This document shows, one piece after another, positions 32,027-45,746 of a stretch of DNA of 64,000 nt (within the stretch, counting starts at the first letter, position 1; the number at the start of each line of letters is the position of its first letter). This DNA comes from Entonaema liquescens (taxonomy: Eukaryota; Ascomycota; Sordariomycetes; Xylariales; Xylariaceae), in NCBI GenBank assembly GCA_902805475.1, contig CADCSX010000012.1, positions 992,001 to 1,056,000 on the forward strand. The letters run 5' to 3'. Under the pieces are notes generated by a model, which worked only from the letters and a program-made list of their open reading frames with translations, was not told the DNA's origin and made no database searches. Made by a program: the position numbers and the translations under genes.

Positions 32027-32811
32027 TCAAACTGCAGCCGCCTTTTCACCACCCTCGACCCCTTGGTGGGCAAAATGATCGCTCTCTTCAAAGCCGTAAT
32101 CTTCTCGCGTCCATTTCTTCATCTTCTGCGTTCGAAACTCCTCGAAGTCCCATTCGCGATCTTCTAGTCGGTGAGGATACTTGAAGACGTATACTTCACA
32201 TTCGACTTCTTCGCCTTCGACATTACCCCATCCCTTGTCATCGCCAACTTTCGAGAGTAACCGCACTTTGACCGCTTTCCGATCATATTCACTGCCCTCG
32301 AATGCGTCGAGATGATGAATATTAGCGTCTGTCAGGCCTGTCACGTACATCCCTCTGACCTCATGATCTGGGTCGGGCGTGATTCCCGGATAGTCTGCAA
32401 GTTGAACCCGACTATGAATGTAAGTGTTAGTTGTTTATAGCGTACAAGCTAGTTGAAGCCGTTGCATTGGAAGGTAGCAGATGGGTCTGAGATCGTGGAC
32501 AGCTTGAATAGCGAATAATAGCGTCTCAGATATTGACTTACCGTCGGCAATAACCATGTAATATAGCTGGCTTAAAATCGTGAAGACTCTTTAATAGAGA
32601 CACATTTTCAGTGGAAAATCTATAGCATACGGTGAAGAAGACTTCGGCGGCCATCTAAAGAATCGTGAGTGACGATCAACTTTAAAATACTCCTGAGAGA
32701 AGAGGGCCTCACCAACGTGCCTAGCAAGTATTAATACCAACATTCTTAAAAAAACAGAGATCAGGTCTGAAACTCACCATAGAAGAACGCCGCGTGCGTC
32801 TGGTCCGACAT
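32027..32811 (-). CDS. AIG2-like gamma-glutamylcyclotransferase fold protein, with 8-base exon
   Basis: Predicted cytosolic gamma-glutamylcyclotransferase-like (GGCT/AIG2) protein, a family that releases 5-oxoproline from gamma-glutamyl compounds; exact substrate unknown. Exons in coding order are 32811-32778, 32720-32713 (8 bases), 32654-32542 and 32411-32027. Introns are 57, 58 and 130 bases; 179 residues. The microexon completes the hallmark FYGTL substrate-binding motif: exon 1 ends FFY-G, the microexon adds T-L, and exon 3 starts MAAEVFFTVCY. Then come HDFKPAILHGYCRRR, ADYPGITPD, VRGMYVTGLT and LDAFEGSEYDRKAV; the Glu in FEGSEY is the expected catalytic acid. All phases agree. Divergent from tra1. 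Confidence 0.88.
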
Positions 32812-33960
32812 CGCTGCTTAGTACTTGGGCGGATGAGTTTCGTCGTTACTTTCCTCGTCGAGTATAGTATACGGAGTACCGCTGGCGACGAATAACTAGA
32901 AAGGATAACTAAATATTCATAGGTAAGCTGTGGCTTGTTAGAGGCAAGACCCAAGTGCTGATACTGAGACGAAGTAAAGGTGAAACTATTATGAAGTGAG
33001 TTGGCCGTTTTGCTATCAGGTTAAACACTATAATATGTGTACCTAATGATTCATGCGGGGGTATGGAAACCCGATATAAACGGTGCTCCAGACCTATCTC
33101 TGAAGAGATATAGCCATATCTCTCCAAAATCAAGCATTCAAATAGGCTGAGTATTTTTATTATCATTAGAAAGATGTTTTATTTACGTACTGTTATTATT
33201 CAACACATATCTAGATGCATACATTGATTTGATGTCATCGAGGTAGAACTAATAATTGTGGAATTACGGTTATCAACTCAAGATCAATGAAGATAACGTA
33301 TGTAGCTTGGGACTGATAACTTACCTAAGGTATGATAGCTGGAGCCTGTGTTACGTCGTCCCTATCGATAAGAACGGTATAAACCTGCCTAGGTATGATT
33401 GGTTGAACCTCAAATAATCCCTGCTAGTCCTTGAGCTGGTGCTTAAGCTCGAGCCAATGAGATGACTTAATTCTTAGAGCTCCCGGAAAATCAGTAAGGC
33501 CTAGCGTTGTATTTGTACAATTCGTCAACCGTCGCGCCCACCCTCGTAGTTCGCTTTCGCCTGTCTTTTCGCGCCGCTACAACTTTTAAGCTTTTCTTGA
33601 ATCACTCAGCCTTGCGCGCATCCTTTTCCTATACAATCTTTCTAGTCTTTTCATGATACCCCTCATACAATTCAATTCTATCCTCGTGCAGGCGTAAAAG
33701 AAAATAGAATACGAGTTTCTTCACGTTTTGTTACGCTGTCGTATTTCATACGCAACATCTACGATTTTTAATCTGCGTCGCATCGAGCTATCGCGTGACA
33801 CCGGGCAAGAGCCTTATCCTGAAGGAGCCTCCGACTGATGCGCCTCTCCCCAAATTTCTTCCTCTAAATAGGACGACGGTGATAGTTACTACTTCCATAA
33901 TTACATATGAATATTACATGAGAACGTCGAGTTACACACGCGCATGCGGGGGTCGGAGCC
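32812..33960. promoter_or_regulatory. Divergent promoter, AIG2-like gene / tra1
   Basis: About 1.15 kb between divergent start codons. A CCAAT box at 33454-33458 lies about 500 bases before tra1. A CCTAGGTATG word lies at about 33389-33398 and TACCTAAGGTA at 33324-33334. A pyrimidine-rich stretch at about 33590-33700 probably marks the tra1 5' UTR. No gene. Confidence 0.5.
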
Positions 33961-36900
33961 ATGTCGGGAACAGGGCTTGAGGATATCGTTAAGAGGCTAA
34001 CTGTCCAAGAAACTGGTATGCCTTCATGCGACCGCCGATAGTAGTCGTCTTGCTTGACTGAATAGTCTTTTGCAACTCTTGCGCCTGTCCGGAGTAGCTA
34101 ACTTTGCCAATTTTGTAGATCCTAAACTCAAACTCGAAGCTGCCACCACCCTACGAGACAGCTTAGACCATTATACCAATGGCCCTCACTATGCCGCGTT
34201 TCTTAAGCGGATGATGCCGCTGTTCATCATCATCCTTAGAGGGCCGTGCATATTCCAAAGCACATCCCCGGAACAGGTATGCTATACCGGCCATTCATGT
34301 AGCCGAATATTGCTAAGCCTGCTGTCTAGAAACTCCGGAATTGCGTTCTCGAGATCCTTCACCGACTACCCACCCACCAAACCCAGACTTCGCCAGAGCC
34401 CTTCGAACCATATGCCGAAGAGGTCGTTGACATATTAATGAGCCTAGTTCGGAATGATAACGAGGATAATGCTACGTTATGCGTTAAGATAATATCGGAT
34501 ATTATGAGGCATCAGCCAAAGGTTCTCCATGGGAAGGTTCAACCATTCCTGGATTTGATCCAGGAGCTTTTTGAGCAGATGGAGAAAGTAGTAAAAGAGC
34601 AACTCGATAGCACGGCCATTCCGTTTAATGCGTCGGGCCAGCCATCAACACCTGGTAGTACTCAAACTAATTTCCAGTCGCCTCGACCGGGATCGCCAGT
34701 CGCTTCCGTTAATGATTTAGCCCAGGATGCCCAGCAGCAGAGCCGGCCCTTATTGAAAGGCATGCAATCATTCAAAGTCCTCTCGGAATGCCCTATCATA
34801 GTTGTATCTGTATTCCAGACGTATAGAAACATCATCCAGCAGAATGTGAAGGCTTTTGTTCCTTTGATCAAGGCTGTTCTATGTCTCCAGGCTAAGGCAC
34901 AGGAGCAGGCCCACGCTGAAGCGAGGGCGAGGGGCACTGTGTTCGCCGGGGTGAGCCAGAACATCAGGAACCGGGTGGCATTTGGGGAGTTTATCACGGC
35001 TCAAGTCAAGACCATGAGTTTCTTGGCGTATCTACTTCGCCAATACTCTAGTCAACTTGCTGATTTCCTACCAACCTTACCCGAGATTGTTGTTCGATTA
35101 CTTAGAGATTGCCCAAGGGAAAAGTCTGCAGCCCGGAAGGAACTGCTAGTTGCAATCCGCCATATTATAAATTTCAACTTTCGGAAGATATTCCTCCCTA
35201 AGATAGACGAGCTCTTGGAGGAGAAGACGTTGATTGGTGATGGACTAACGGTCTACGACACACTCAGACCGCTGGCATACAGTATGCTAGCTGATTTGAT
35301 ACATCACGTTCGCGAATCGCTGTCGCCGGAACAAATCCGAAAGACGGTCGAGGTATACACGAAGAATTTGCAGGACAACTTCCCTGGGACGAGTTTTCAG
35401 ACGATGAGTGCGAAATTGTTGTTGAATATGGCAGAGTGCATAGCCAAGATGCAGAATAAAGTCGATGCACGACATTATTTGCTTATGATTCTCAACGCTA
35501 TTGGTGACAAATTCGCCGCAATGAACAGACAATATCCCAATGCTGTGAAGCTTTCTAAGCTTTACGCGCAGCAGGCTGCCGACCAGGTCCCTGAGACATA
35601 TCTCGCAGACAAGGAGCACCACCCCGAGTGGGATGAGACGGATATCTTCACGGCAATGCCGATCAAGACATCGAACCCTCGTGATCGGGGCACAGATCCA
35701 GTGGCAGACAACAAGTTCTTATTCAAAAATCTTATGAATGGACTTAAAAACACCTTCTACCAGCTCAGGACATGTAATGCAAGCATACAAATCGATCCCA
35801 AGAACGCCCCCCAGCATTGGCAAGAAGTATCTTACGGGTTTTCCGCGGAGGAGGTCAAGGTCATTATCAAACTCTTCCGCGAAGGCGCCTATGTCTTCCG
35901 GTACTACGAAATTGAGAAGCCCACTGCCGAGTCCCAGTATGCCTCACCAGTGGAGTATATGGCGAATTTCTATATGGTATCTAGTAGCAAGGAAGAGAAA
36001 GATCTTCTGGAGACATTTGCCACAGTTTTCCACTGCATTGACCCGGCTACGTTCCACGAAGTATTCCAACAGGAAATTCCACGCCTCTATGAGATGATCT
36101 TCGAGCATACCGCCTTGCTGCACATCCCTCAGTTCTTCTTGGCAAGCGAAGCTACATCGCCAAGTTTCTGCGGTATGCTTCTCAAGTTTCTAATGGAGCG
36201 AATTGACGAAGTGGGTTCGGCCGACGTAAAAAGATCATCAATCCTTTTGCGATTATTCAAGCTTGCATTCATGGCAGTGACACTTTTCGCGAATCAGAAT
36301 GAGCAGGTCCTACTTCCACATGTCGTGGATATAGTCACCAAGTCAATCGATCTGTCTACCAAAGCCGAGGAACCCATGAACTATTTTCTCCTTTTACGGT
36401 CGTTGTTCCGGAGTATTGGTGGCGGTAAGTTCGAACACCTTTATAAACAGATACTGCCTCTCCTAGAGATGTTACTGGATGTTCTTAATACATTACTTAT
36501 GGCTGCTCGTAAACCCGCGGAACGAGATTTGTACGTTGAGCTCTGCCTTACAGTACCGGCACGTCTTAGCAATCTGTTGCCGCACTTAAGCTTCTTGATG
36601 CGGCCCTTGGTTGTCGCTCTTCGGGCCGGTACGGATCTCGTGGGCCAGGGGCTGCGGACTTTGGAGCTATGTGTCGATAACCTAACCGCAGATTACCTGG
36701 ATCCTATAATGGCGCCTGTGATAGAGGATTTGATGAGTGCGCTTTTCGAACATCTTAAGCCCCATCCATACAGCCATTTCCATGCTCATACGACAATGCG
36801 AATACTTGGGAAATTAGGTGGTAGAAACCGGAAATTTATGACGGAGGCGCTTCCTGTCGAATACCAAAAGTACGCCGATGACCCTTCGAGCTTCGATCTA

Positions 36901-39900
36901 CGTCTTATAGGGTCTAAACGGGATCGTGCATTTCCGGCTGAACTTGGGATCGATTTTGCCATCCGTAAATTGATGGAAGTTCCAAAGCCATCCAAGGTCA
37001 ACTCAGCTAGGCAATACGACGGGTACTACAAGAAGCAGGCACTGCAATTCATCAAGGCCCAATTGAAGTTACGAGTCGGCATCGATCACCTCCCTGACGA
37101 TTTACCACGGCTAGTTCGTCTCCAGGCGCAAGATTTCCTTGCCCGGAAGCCCGCGGCGGATTTTGCGATATTTAACGCATCAGATCGCGAGCGTTCTGTT
37201 GCCAAGAAAGACGAACAGGATGACGTTACGAAGCGCCTCATTAAGGCTATCATGTATGCGGAGTCATTTCCTGAGTTCCGCGAAGAATGTGATATATTCC
37301 TTATGAACCTTTGCCGACATTTCACTATTATTGAAATTGGGCGGGGGCTTGCGGATATCAAAAAAGAGATGAGCCTTTTCGATGTACAAGCAGGAGAGGG
37401 ACCGTTGTACATTGACACTAGGGTCCTCGCGGATGCCATTGTAGAGTCGCTGGCGTCTGATCTACCTGATGTACGCGACACTGCTTTTCGGGCGATTCGT
37501 GCTGTCTACGATTCTACTGCAACCATCTTTGGATCCGAAACCTATGCTGGCCGGCTAGCGTTCTTCAGCCATCTTAGCAGGACGTTCTGTCATGCTTGCC
37601 ACGAAGAAGAGTGGTATACAAAGACTGGTGGCACTCTTGGTATCAAGTATCTCCTGGTGGAGGTCGACCTTGGTGACTTATGGGTTGTGTCGAAGCAAAT
37701 GGATTTCATACGAGCTCTGATGTATGTCATCAAGGACATGCCGCAAGATTTGCCGGAGAAGACGAGGAACTCCGCTCAGACTACACTTGAATCCCTCTTA
37801 AGACGAATTACGACAAATGTAAAGAAGGAAGACGTGTTGCCTACTCCTGCTCAACCAGGCCAACCTCATCCAAAGCATACGCGGCTAGCGCAGATCTGTG
37901 TTCTCTTCAACGACGAGCTATCTCACATGAACAAGCACGTACGGGGGACTGCAAGGCGGTCGCTTGAGATTATTGCCAATGCAACCAAGGTAGAAATATG
38001 GGAACTTCTGCAGCCTTATAAAGACAGGTTATTGCAGCCCATATATGCTAAGCCTCTGCGAGCTTTACCATTTTCCACGCAGATCGGGTACATTGATGCA
38101 ATTGCTTATTATATGAGCCTCAAGTCCGACTTCGTCGCCTTCGATGATAATTTGAACCGGTTACTTATGGAGTCGCTAGCTTTAGCTGATGCTACGGATG
38201 AGTCCTTGGCTGGTAAGCATGCCGAGTTTCGGACGCACGAATCTATTGTGAACCTTCGAGTTTCTTGCATCAAGCTCTTGAGCAAAGCAATGGGATTTGA
38301 TGAATTCCAGAAGGGTCAGAGTAATCCGACACGAACTAAGATTGTCTCTGTGTTCTTCAAATGCCTGTATTCAGAATCTAAACCCACTATTGAGGCGGCG
38401 AACGATTCTTTAAAGGCTGTCCTCTCTCAGACCAACAAACTACCCAAAGATTTGTTGCAGCAAGGGCTTAGGCCCGTCTTGGCTAATCTTCAAGATCCTA
38501 AACGGCTGAGTACTCACGGTCTAGACAATCTTGCAAGGCTCCTCCGTCTTCTTACTACTTATTTCAAGGTGGAAATAGGTGCAAGATTACTAGATCATAT
38601 CAAGGTTCTCGCAGATCCAAACCTTATCCAGCAGATATCGTTTACATTCTTTGAGCAAAACAATCAGATGAAGGTAGTTGCAGCGGTTTTTAACATATTC
38701 CATCTTCTACCACCTGCTGCAGAGCAGTTCAAAGAGCGACTGATCGACACCTGTTTGGACCTTGAGGAGAAACTACGTCGAACTCATCATAGTTCTTTCC
38801 GCGCTCCATTATATAAATATCTCAACCGATATCCGGCTGAGGTCTGGAATTTATTAGTGGGCAAGTCAGAAGACTTGAAGTATGGCCGATTCTTGGCCCA
38901 GGTCCTCCTAGACCCAGAAAGCAAGCCCCTAAGAGAGCACGCCGCTGCCAACATCGACGGATTAATATCAATGTGTGCCCAGGTCGTCAATGCTGGTAAA
39001 GATACGAGATTCGTAGCGGTCGTGAACACTATCAATGTTCTCGAATCGTTGAGCCAACATCCTAACACGCGAGGTTGGCTAGAGCGGAAGGACACGATCT
39101 TGTGGTTGAGACAAGTTGGCAAAGATCTAGAATCCCATTTACGGGCAAATAGCTTGCCACCTAGCTTACGACTCCCTGCAGACCAAGCGGCGGAGCAATT
39201 AATGGATATCTTTACGAAGGCCTTATCCTTGAATCCGAAAGATTTGGATGCTCTCTTTAGCCTGGTGGATTCTGTCACATCTGAAGAGTTGCGTGCCACG
39301 CCGGCTCTGTTTGGCTTCCTCTATAAGCATGTTATCTGTAGCGAGTCTATCGACTACTGGAAGGCAGTCGTACTCCGCTGCCTCGACATATACGCTGGAA
39401 AGAGTTCTTCACAGAAGACTAAATGTTTCCTACTTCGTAACGTCGTCAACCCGATTATTGCCATGGATGTCATGCGACATTGGCATCAGCCAAGGGCCCA
39501 GAGACTAGTAGATCGAACGGTTATCGAGTCCATTAACATGAAAATATGGAAAATTAATCCCGGGGAACCCCAGGAAGACTTGGCGCATCCAGGAATCGAT
39601 CACACGAGAATGGAAGTCCTCCAACTTTCCGCGATGTTAGTCAAATATCATTACGCCATCCTCCAGGACGCCAGAAAGGATATCATCAAATTTGGATGGA
39701 CCTACATTAGGTTGGAAGATGTGATCAATAAGCACGCTGCATATGTAGTAATTGGCTATTTCATCGCACATTACGAGACCCCCCCGAAGATTGTCACGCA
39801 GGTATATTATTCGTTACTGAGGACAAATCAAAACGAGGGACGTGCTCTCGTCACTCAGGCCCTTGAATTGATGGCTCCTGTTCTCCCACTACGTTGTACA

Positions 39901-42900
39901 GCAGTGCAAGGTGACCGCGGTACCGGGGACCGCAACGCGGTTTGGGCTATGGCACCGCGTCGTATCTTGGCTGAAGAGGGTCAGAATGTCCAACAGATGA
40001 CGAGCATTTTCCACTTCCTGGTCCGGCATCCTGATTTATTCTACGAGTCCAGAGACAAATTTGCCCTTCTAATCATCACGTCCCTCCGGAAAGTATCACC
40101 TTTTGTATCCTCTTCAACTGAGAGCAAAAGACTAGCCTTGAATATGATGTGGTTAATCTGGCAATGGGAGGAGAGGAGGGTGGACGGCAAGCCTGGCGAT
40201 TCTGAAAGGCTTTTGTCGGAATCGCCCAATTCTAGAAAGCGGAAACTGGACAGCGACAAAATGAGTTCCTCGCCACCAGCAGTTCGGCAGGTTGCCCAGG
40301 TCGATAGAGCCGAATTCCAAATCCCTGCCGGCTACCGACATAAGATGATCAAATATTTGATCGAGTTTATTGCGCAATTAAATGAGAGATATCAGTTACC
40401 CTCGGCAAAACCTAGAGATGCTACTCTAACATCCGGGCCCGCTCTTCCATCTCAGTCTACGGAGTTATGCAAGAAGGCAATGTCTCTTCTTTATAATCTG
40501 TTACAACCGCGATACTGGGCCGACCTTGACGTTGATTTATTCCCAAATATCACCGACGTTGTCCTAGCCAGTGAGAGAACCACAAAGCTCCTCGCAGCAG
40601 ATCCTTCAGATAAGGAAAATTATGATGAAAAGTTCATCACCAACATCATCAATACCCTCCAGGTAGTGCGGATTATTCTCAACTTTAAGCCCGACGACTG
40701 GATATTGAGGAACATGCCATCGATCCAAAAAGTGATTGAAAAATGTCTCAAGTCAGAGAATCCAGAGCTACAAGATTGTCTCCATCTGGCGGATAAGAAG
40801 TATGACGATGGTCGCGAAGTAAAGTCTACAATCCAACGGATCCTTGATGCTATACCAGAGGATGTACCTATGGAGGATGCAGATGCTGAAGGCGAACCAG
40901 AAGCTCCTACTTCGGAAATTATCACCTTCCTATCTACTGTCGCGACGGAGTCTCTAGCAAGTTCCAATTATGTGTCAGGTGTCAATATACTGTGGTCGTT
41001 GGGTCAACGCAAACCCTCGGTCATCGACCAACATATCGTGTCTTTAATGAAGGCGTTACAGACGAAGCTTGCCAGGGAGCACGTTCAGCACTACACAAGC
41101 GTGGCTACACACCAGCAGATGAGCATGGGCGCCATACGACCTCAAGATCCGAATGCTCAGCCCGGAGAGTTATCACCATATGAGCTCAATATCCAGACAG
41201 ATTTGATGATCAAAGCGATCCAAGTAACTGCAATGCGCATGGAAATACTCGGCGATCACCGAAGACCTTTCCTAAGCGTTCTGGCAACTCTGGTCGAGAA
41301 GTCGCAACATATTCCCCTTTGCGAGAAGATACTCGACATGGTAGAAGGCTGGGTCTTCCGGTCTGAAGGGACGTGGCCGACGCTCAAAGAAAAAACAGCA
41401 GTACTTCACAAGATGTTAACTTTCGAGCATAGGAGTGATACGACAATGCTGGGCAAATTCCTGGAATTGGTAATCCGTATCTATGAGGATCCGAAAATAG
41501 CACGGACGGAACTCACTGTACGGATGGAGCATGCTTTCCTAATCGGAACCCGGGCGCAGGATGTTGAGATGCGCAACCGATTTCTGAGTATATTCGACAA
41601 GAGTCTGTCAAAAACAGCCACTGCACGGCTGTCATATGTCATAAGCTCCCAAAACTGGGATACCCTCGCTGATTCTTTCTGGCTGGCTCAAGCTACTCAG
41701 CTCCTATTAGGTGCTGTTGAAATGAATTCTAGTGTTCAGCTCCATCAAGAAGACTTCCGAACACTTCCGGCATCTGTTATCTTTGGTATTTACTCCAAGG
41801 ATACTAGGGAACCTACTGCGATGATTGATGATAAATACGACACGTTCATGGCTAACCATCGACGCTTCGTCGCTGAGTTGGGTGACGTAAAGGTCCGAGA
41901 CATTATAGAACCACTCATACAACTTCAACACATCGACAATAATCTATCACACAGTCTCTGGGTCAACCTATTCCCGATGTTCTGGTCTGCTACCGCCAAA
42001 GATGAGAAAACGGAGCTGGAGAAAGCTCTGGTAGTACTTCTCTCGAAAGACTTCCACTCTCGTCAAATCGACAAAAGACCTAACGTGGTGCAAACTCTGC
42101 TAGCAGGCGCTGCTAAAGCGTGGCCAGAGTGCAAGATTCCACCACATATCCTCAAATTCGGAGCTAAGACTTATGATGCTTGGTACACAGCATTAGTCCA
42201 GCTTGAAAACGCTGCTATTAAGCCAGATGTAGACTCCCCCAAAGTGCGCGAGAGCAATCTCGATGCATTGGTCGAACTGTACTCCAGCTTAAAGGAGGAT
42301 GATCTTTTCTATGGTACCTGGCGTCGACGATGCCAATTTGTCGAAACTAACGCAGCACTGTCATACGAACAGAACGGGATGTGGGATAAGGCTCAAAAAA
42401 TGTACGAGGCGGCCCAGATCAAAGCCCGAACAGGCGTAATTCCGTTTTCTCAAGGAGAGTACATGTTATGGGAAGACCATTGGGTTCTCTGTGCGCAGAA
42501 ACTGCAGCAGTGGGACATATTGCAAGACTTCGCAAAGCATGAAAATCTCCAGGATCTTTTATTGGAATGCGCTTGGCGAGGTATCGATATGTGGCAAACC
42601 CAAGAACAACGTGACAGCCTAGACATGGTCATCAAGGGTGTTATGGATGCGCCAACGGCCCGGCGAGCATTCTTCCAGAGTTTCATGTCCCTACTGAAAT
42701 TCCACAACAAACAAGAAAGCGGCCAGGACTTTTCTCGCGTCTGTGACGAGGCAATACAGTTATCAATCAGGAAGTGGCATCAACTTCCAAAGCGTCTGAC
42801 CGCTGCTCATATTCCCTTACTTCACAACTTCCAACAGCTCGTTGAGTTACATGATGCTAGTGTCATCTGCCAGAGCCTCGCGAACACGAACCAATCCAAC

Positions 42901-45746
42901 TTAGATGTAAAGTCTGGCGAGTTAAAACTGCTTCTCGGATCCTGGAGAGATAGATTGCCTAATATTTGGGATGACATTACCGATTGGCAAGACTTGGTCA
43001 CCTGGAGACAACACATTTTTGGGTTGATTAACAACACCTATCTCCAACTTCTCCCCCAGCAGGGCCAAGGTGCTAATGGAGCTTCATTCGCGTATCGTGG
43101 TTATCATGAGACGGCATGGATCATTAACCGTTTCGCTCACGTTGCCCGCAAGCACAACTTACCAGACGTGTGCATAGCCCAGCTTAGCCGAATCTATACT
43201 CTCCCCAATATTGAGATTCAGGAAGCGTTTTTGAAGCTAAGAGAGCAGGCGCGATGTCACTATGAAAATCCCGCCGAGCTCTCAAGTGGACTAGATGTCA
43301 TAAACAATACGAATCTCAATTACTTTAACAACCAACAGAAGGCCGAATTCTTCACTCTAAAGGGGATGTTCCTAGAGAAGCTCAACCAAAAGGAGGACGC
43401 AGACGCAGCCTATGGTACGGCGTTATACTACGATATCGGCAAGGCAAAGGCCTGGGCCGAATGGGGTTACTTTAACGACCGCAAGTTCAAAGAGGATCCC
43501 ACAGACTTGAATTCCGCTAGACAGGCGTTGACCTCGTACCTGCAAGCGATTGGTAGCTATAAGAGCGGCAAGGCACGAAAACTTATCGCGCGTATCCTAT
43601 GGCTCTTAAGCTTAGATGATTCGAACGGAACCATTGCAGCCGGCTTCGATGATTATAAAGGGAGACTCCGGTCTGGTATTGGATAACGTTTATACCGCAA
43701 CTTCTAACCGGTATGGCTCATAAGGAGGCACCCAAAGTTCATGCGATCCTTCTGAAAATAGCCAAAGCCTATCCGCAATCCTTGTATTTCCAATTAAGGA
43801 CAAACCGCGAAGATATGCTTGCCATCAAGAAGAACCAGGAAGCCAAGGAGAAGGCAAGGCAACGAGCACAGTCGGCAGCGTCTAGTGGGAAACCGAGTAG
43901 TTCGCCGTCACTCAGCAAACAGGAAAACCCTCAGATGAAGCCAGAGTCCTCTTCTAGACCCGCGACCTCAAATGGCGAAGCCAATCCTCAAGCAAAGCCT
44001 GAAGCCTCTGACGCCAACGGGACAGCCAATGCTACGCAATCAGGTAACACAGACCAACAGCAGACCGGGAAGGACGGCGCACCGGCTCCGGCACAGAAAC
44101 GGCCGCCTTGGGAACTCACAGAAGAGATAATGTCTGTTCTCAAAACCGCGTTCCCTCTTCTTGCTTTGTCCATGGAGACCATGGTGGACCAAATCCAAAA
44201 ATACTTCAAGTGCCCGCCCGATGAAGATGCGTATCGCCTGATCATAGCTCTTTTGAATGACGGTCTAGCGTATGTTAGTAGAATGCCTGCTTCATACGCC
44301 AGGGATGTAAAGTTACCATCAGGTACTGAAACAAACATCACTCGCTTTGCCGAAACAATCCTCCCGGCACATATCAAAAAGTCCTTCGAAGCAGACTTCG
44401 TTCAAGTGAAACCAACAATGTATGAATACATTCACAAACTTCGCAAGTGGCGAGATAAGTTTGAAGAAAAGCTTGATCGCAGGAACCCGAAAGCGTACTT
44501 GGAGGCGTACTCACGTCACTTAAGCGAGTTCCGCTACCTGAAATTCGATGATGTCGAGGTGCCCGGGCAATACCTACAGCACAAGGATAAGAACCAGGAC
44601 TTCATTCGTATTGATCGTTTCCTTCCCAACGTGGAACTAGTTCGAGGCATTGGTGGTTCCCACCGGCGCCTAAAGATTCGCGGTCACGATGGTAGCATCC
44701 ACTCGTTCGCAGTACAGCATCCAGCTGCAAGACATTGCCGACGAGAGGAGAGGATCCTTCAATTATTCCGACACCTGAACCAGACACTCGCCAAGAAGAA
44801 GGAGAGTCGGCGTCGCGACCTGCAGTTCACGGTTCCCTTGGTGGTCCCTCTAGCTCCTCACATAAGAATTGTGCAAGATGACCCATCATATATTACGCTC
44901 CAGGGCATTTATGAAGACCATTGTCGACGCAATAACATGCCCAAGGATGAGCCGGTCATGTTTACCATGGAAAGATTGAGAGGCTTAATTGAGCCTAAAG
45001 GATCTGTAAGTTTTGCTCTTAAACTGAAAATAGCAAATGTTACTAATAATACATTCCAGAAACCCCCTGAGCAGACAGCAACAGCGCGACTCGAGGTATT
45101 CACGGCCATCCAGGAGAAATGGGTCCCTCGTAATGCCGTCCTGGACTACTTCCAGAGCACCTTCCCCGAGTTCTCTGAATTCTGGCTCTTCCGACGCCGG
45201 TTCTCGTATCAACTCTCGGCTCTCACATTCATGACATACATCCTCTACAGTACCAACAGATATCCTCACAAGATGCATATCGCTCGCGGCTCAGGAAAGA
45301 TTTGGGGCTCCGAGGTAATGTCGTTCATGGCACCGGGAAAGCCCTTCTTCCACAATCCAGAGCCCGTGCCTTTCCGTCTCACTCCCAATTTGCAGACCCT
45401 CATGGGCCCTCTAGCCACCGAGGGCATATTCAGCTGCTCAATCATGGCTATTGCGCGCTGTCTTACAGAGCCTGAGTTCGAACTCGAGCATGCGCTTACG
45501 CTTTTCGTTCGAGATGAAGTAATATTCTGGTTCACAAGTAGCCATCGGACCATTCACCTCAACGAGAACCAATTGCGCGAAACAGTCCAGACTAATTGTG
45601 ACATGATTGTCAAGCGCGCCGTGAGCCTTGCTCAGAGCCCAGTTGGAAACTTACCAGCGAACCAAACGGTCATCGACCTCATCGCCAGGGCTGTCAACCC
45701 CATGAATCTTGCGCAGTGCGACGCCCTCTGGATGCCTTATCTATAG
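33961..45746 (+). CDS. tra1: Tra1, PIKK-like activator-binding subunit of SAGA and NuA4 (one apparent base loss)
   Basis: Giant scaffold that recruits the SAGA and NuA4 acetyltransferases to activators. Exons are 33961-34015, 34119-34276, 34330-45005 and 45060-45746. Introns are 103, 53 and 54 bases; the first has a GCTAAC branch and joins LTVQET to [15 protein letters not shown]. About 3,858 residues. Nearly all is HEAT repeats, then the FAT domain (from about residue 2600), a PI3K-like domain after about 3430 ([20 protein letters not shown]), and a FATC end ([13 protein letters not shown]). The kinase catalytic motifs are absent, as known for Tra1/TRRAP. At GGG 43660-43662 (about residue 3182) the frame breaks: the literal reading stops at 43686, while the next frame reads [20 protein letters not shown] straight into the C-terminal part. 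One missing G would restore it. Intron 45006-45059 is a multiple of three and stop-free, with a TACTAAT branch site. Confidence 0.94.

Noticed and set aside
34070..34118. Upstream extension of the tra1 second exon from a TTG codon
   Set aside because: This stretch is the end of intron 1: GCTAAC branch and TTTTGTAG acceptor precede 34119, and phase from the ATG exon at 33961 fits only the spliced form.
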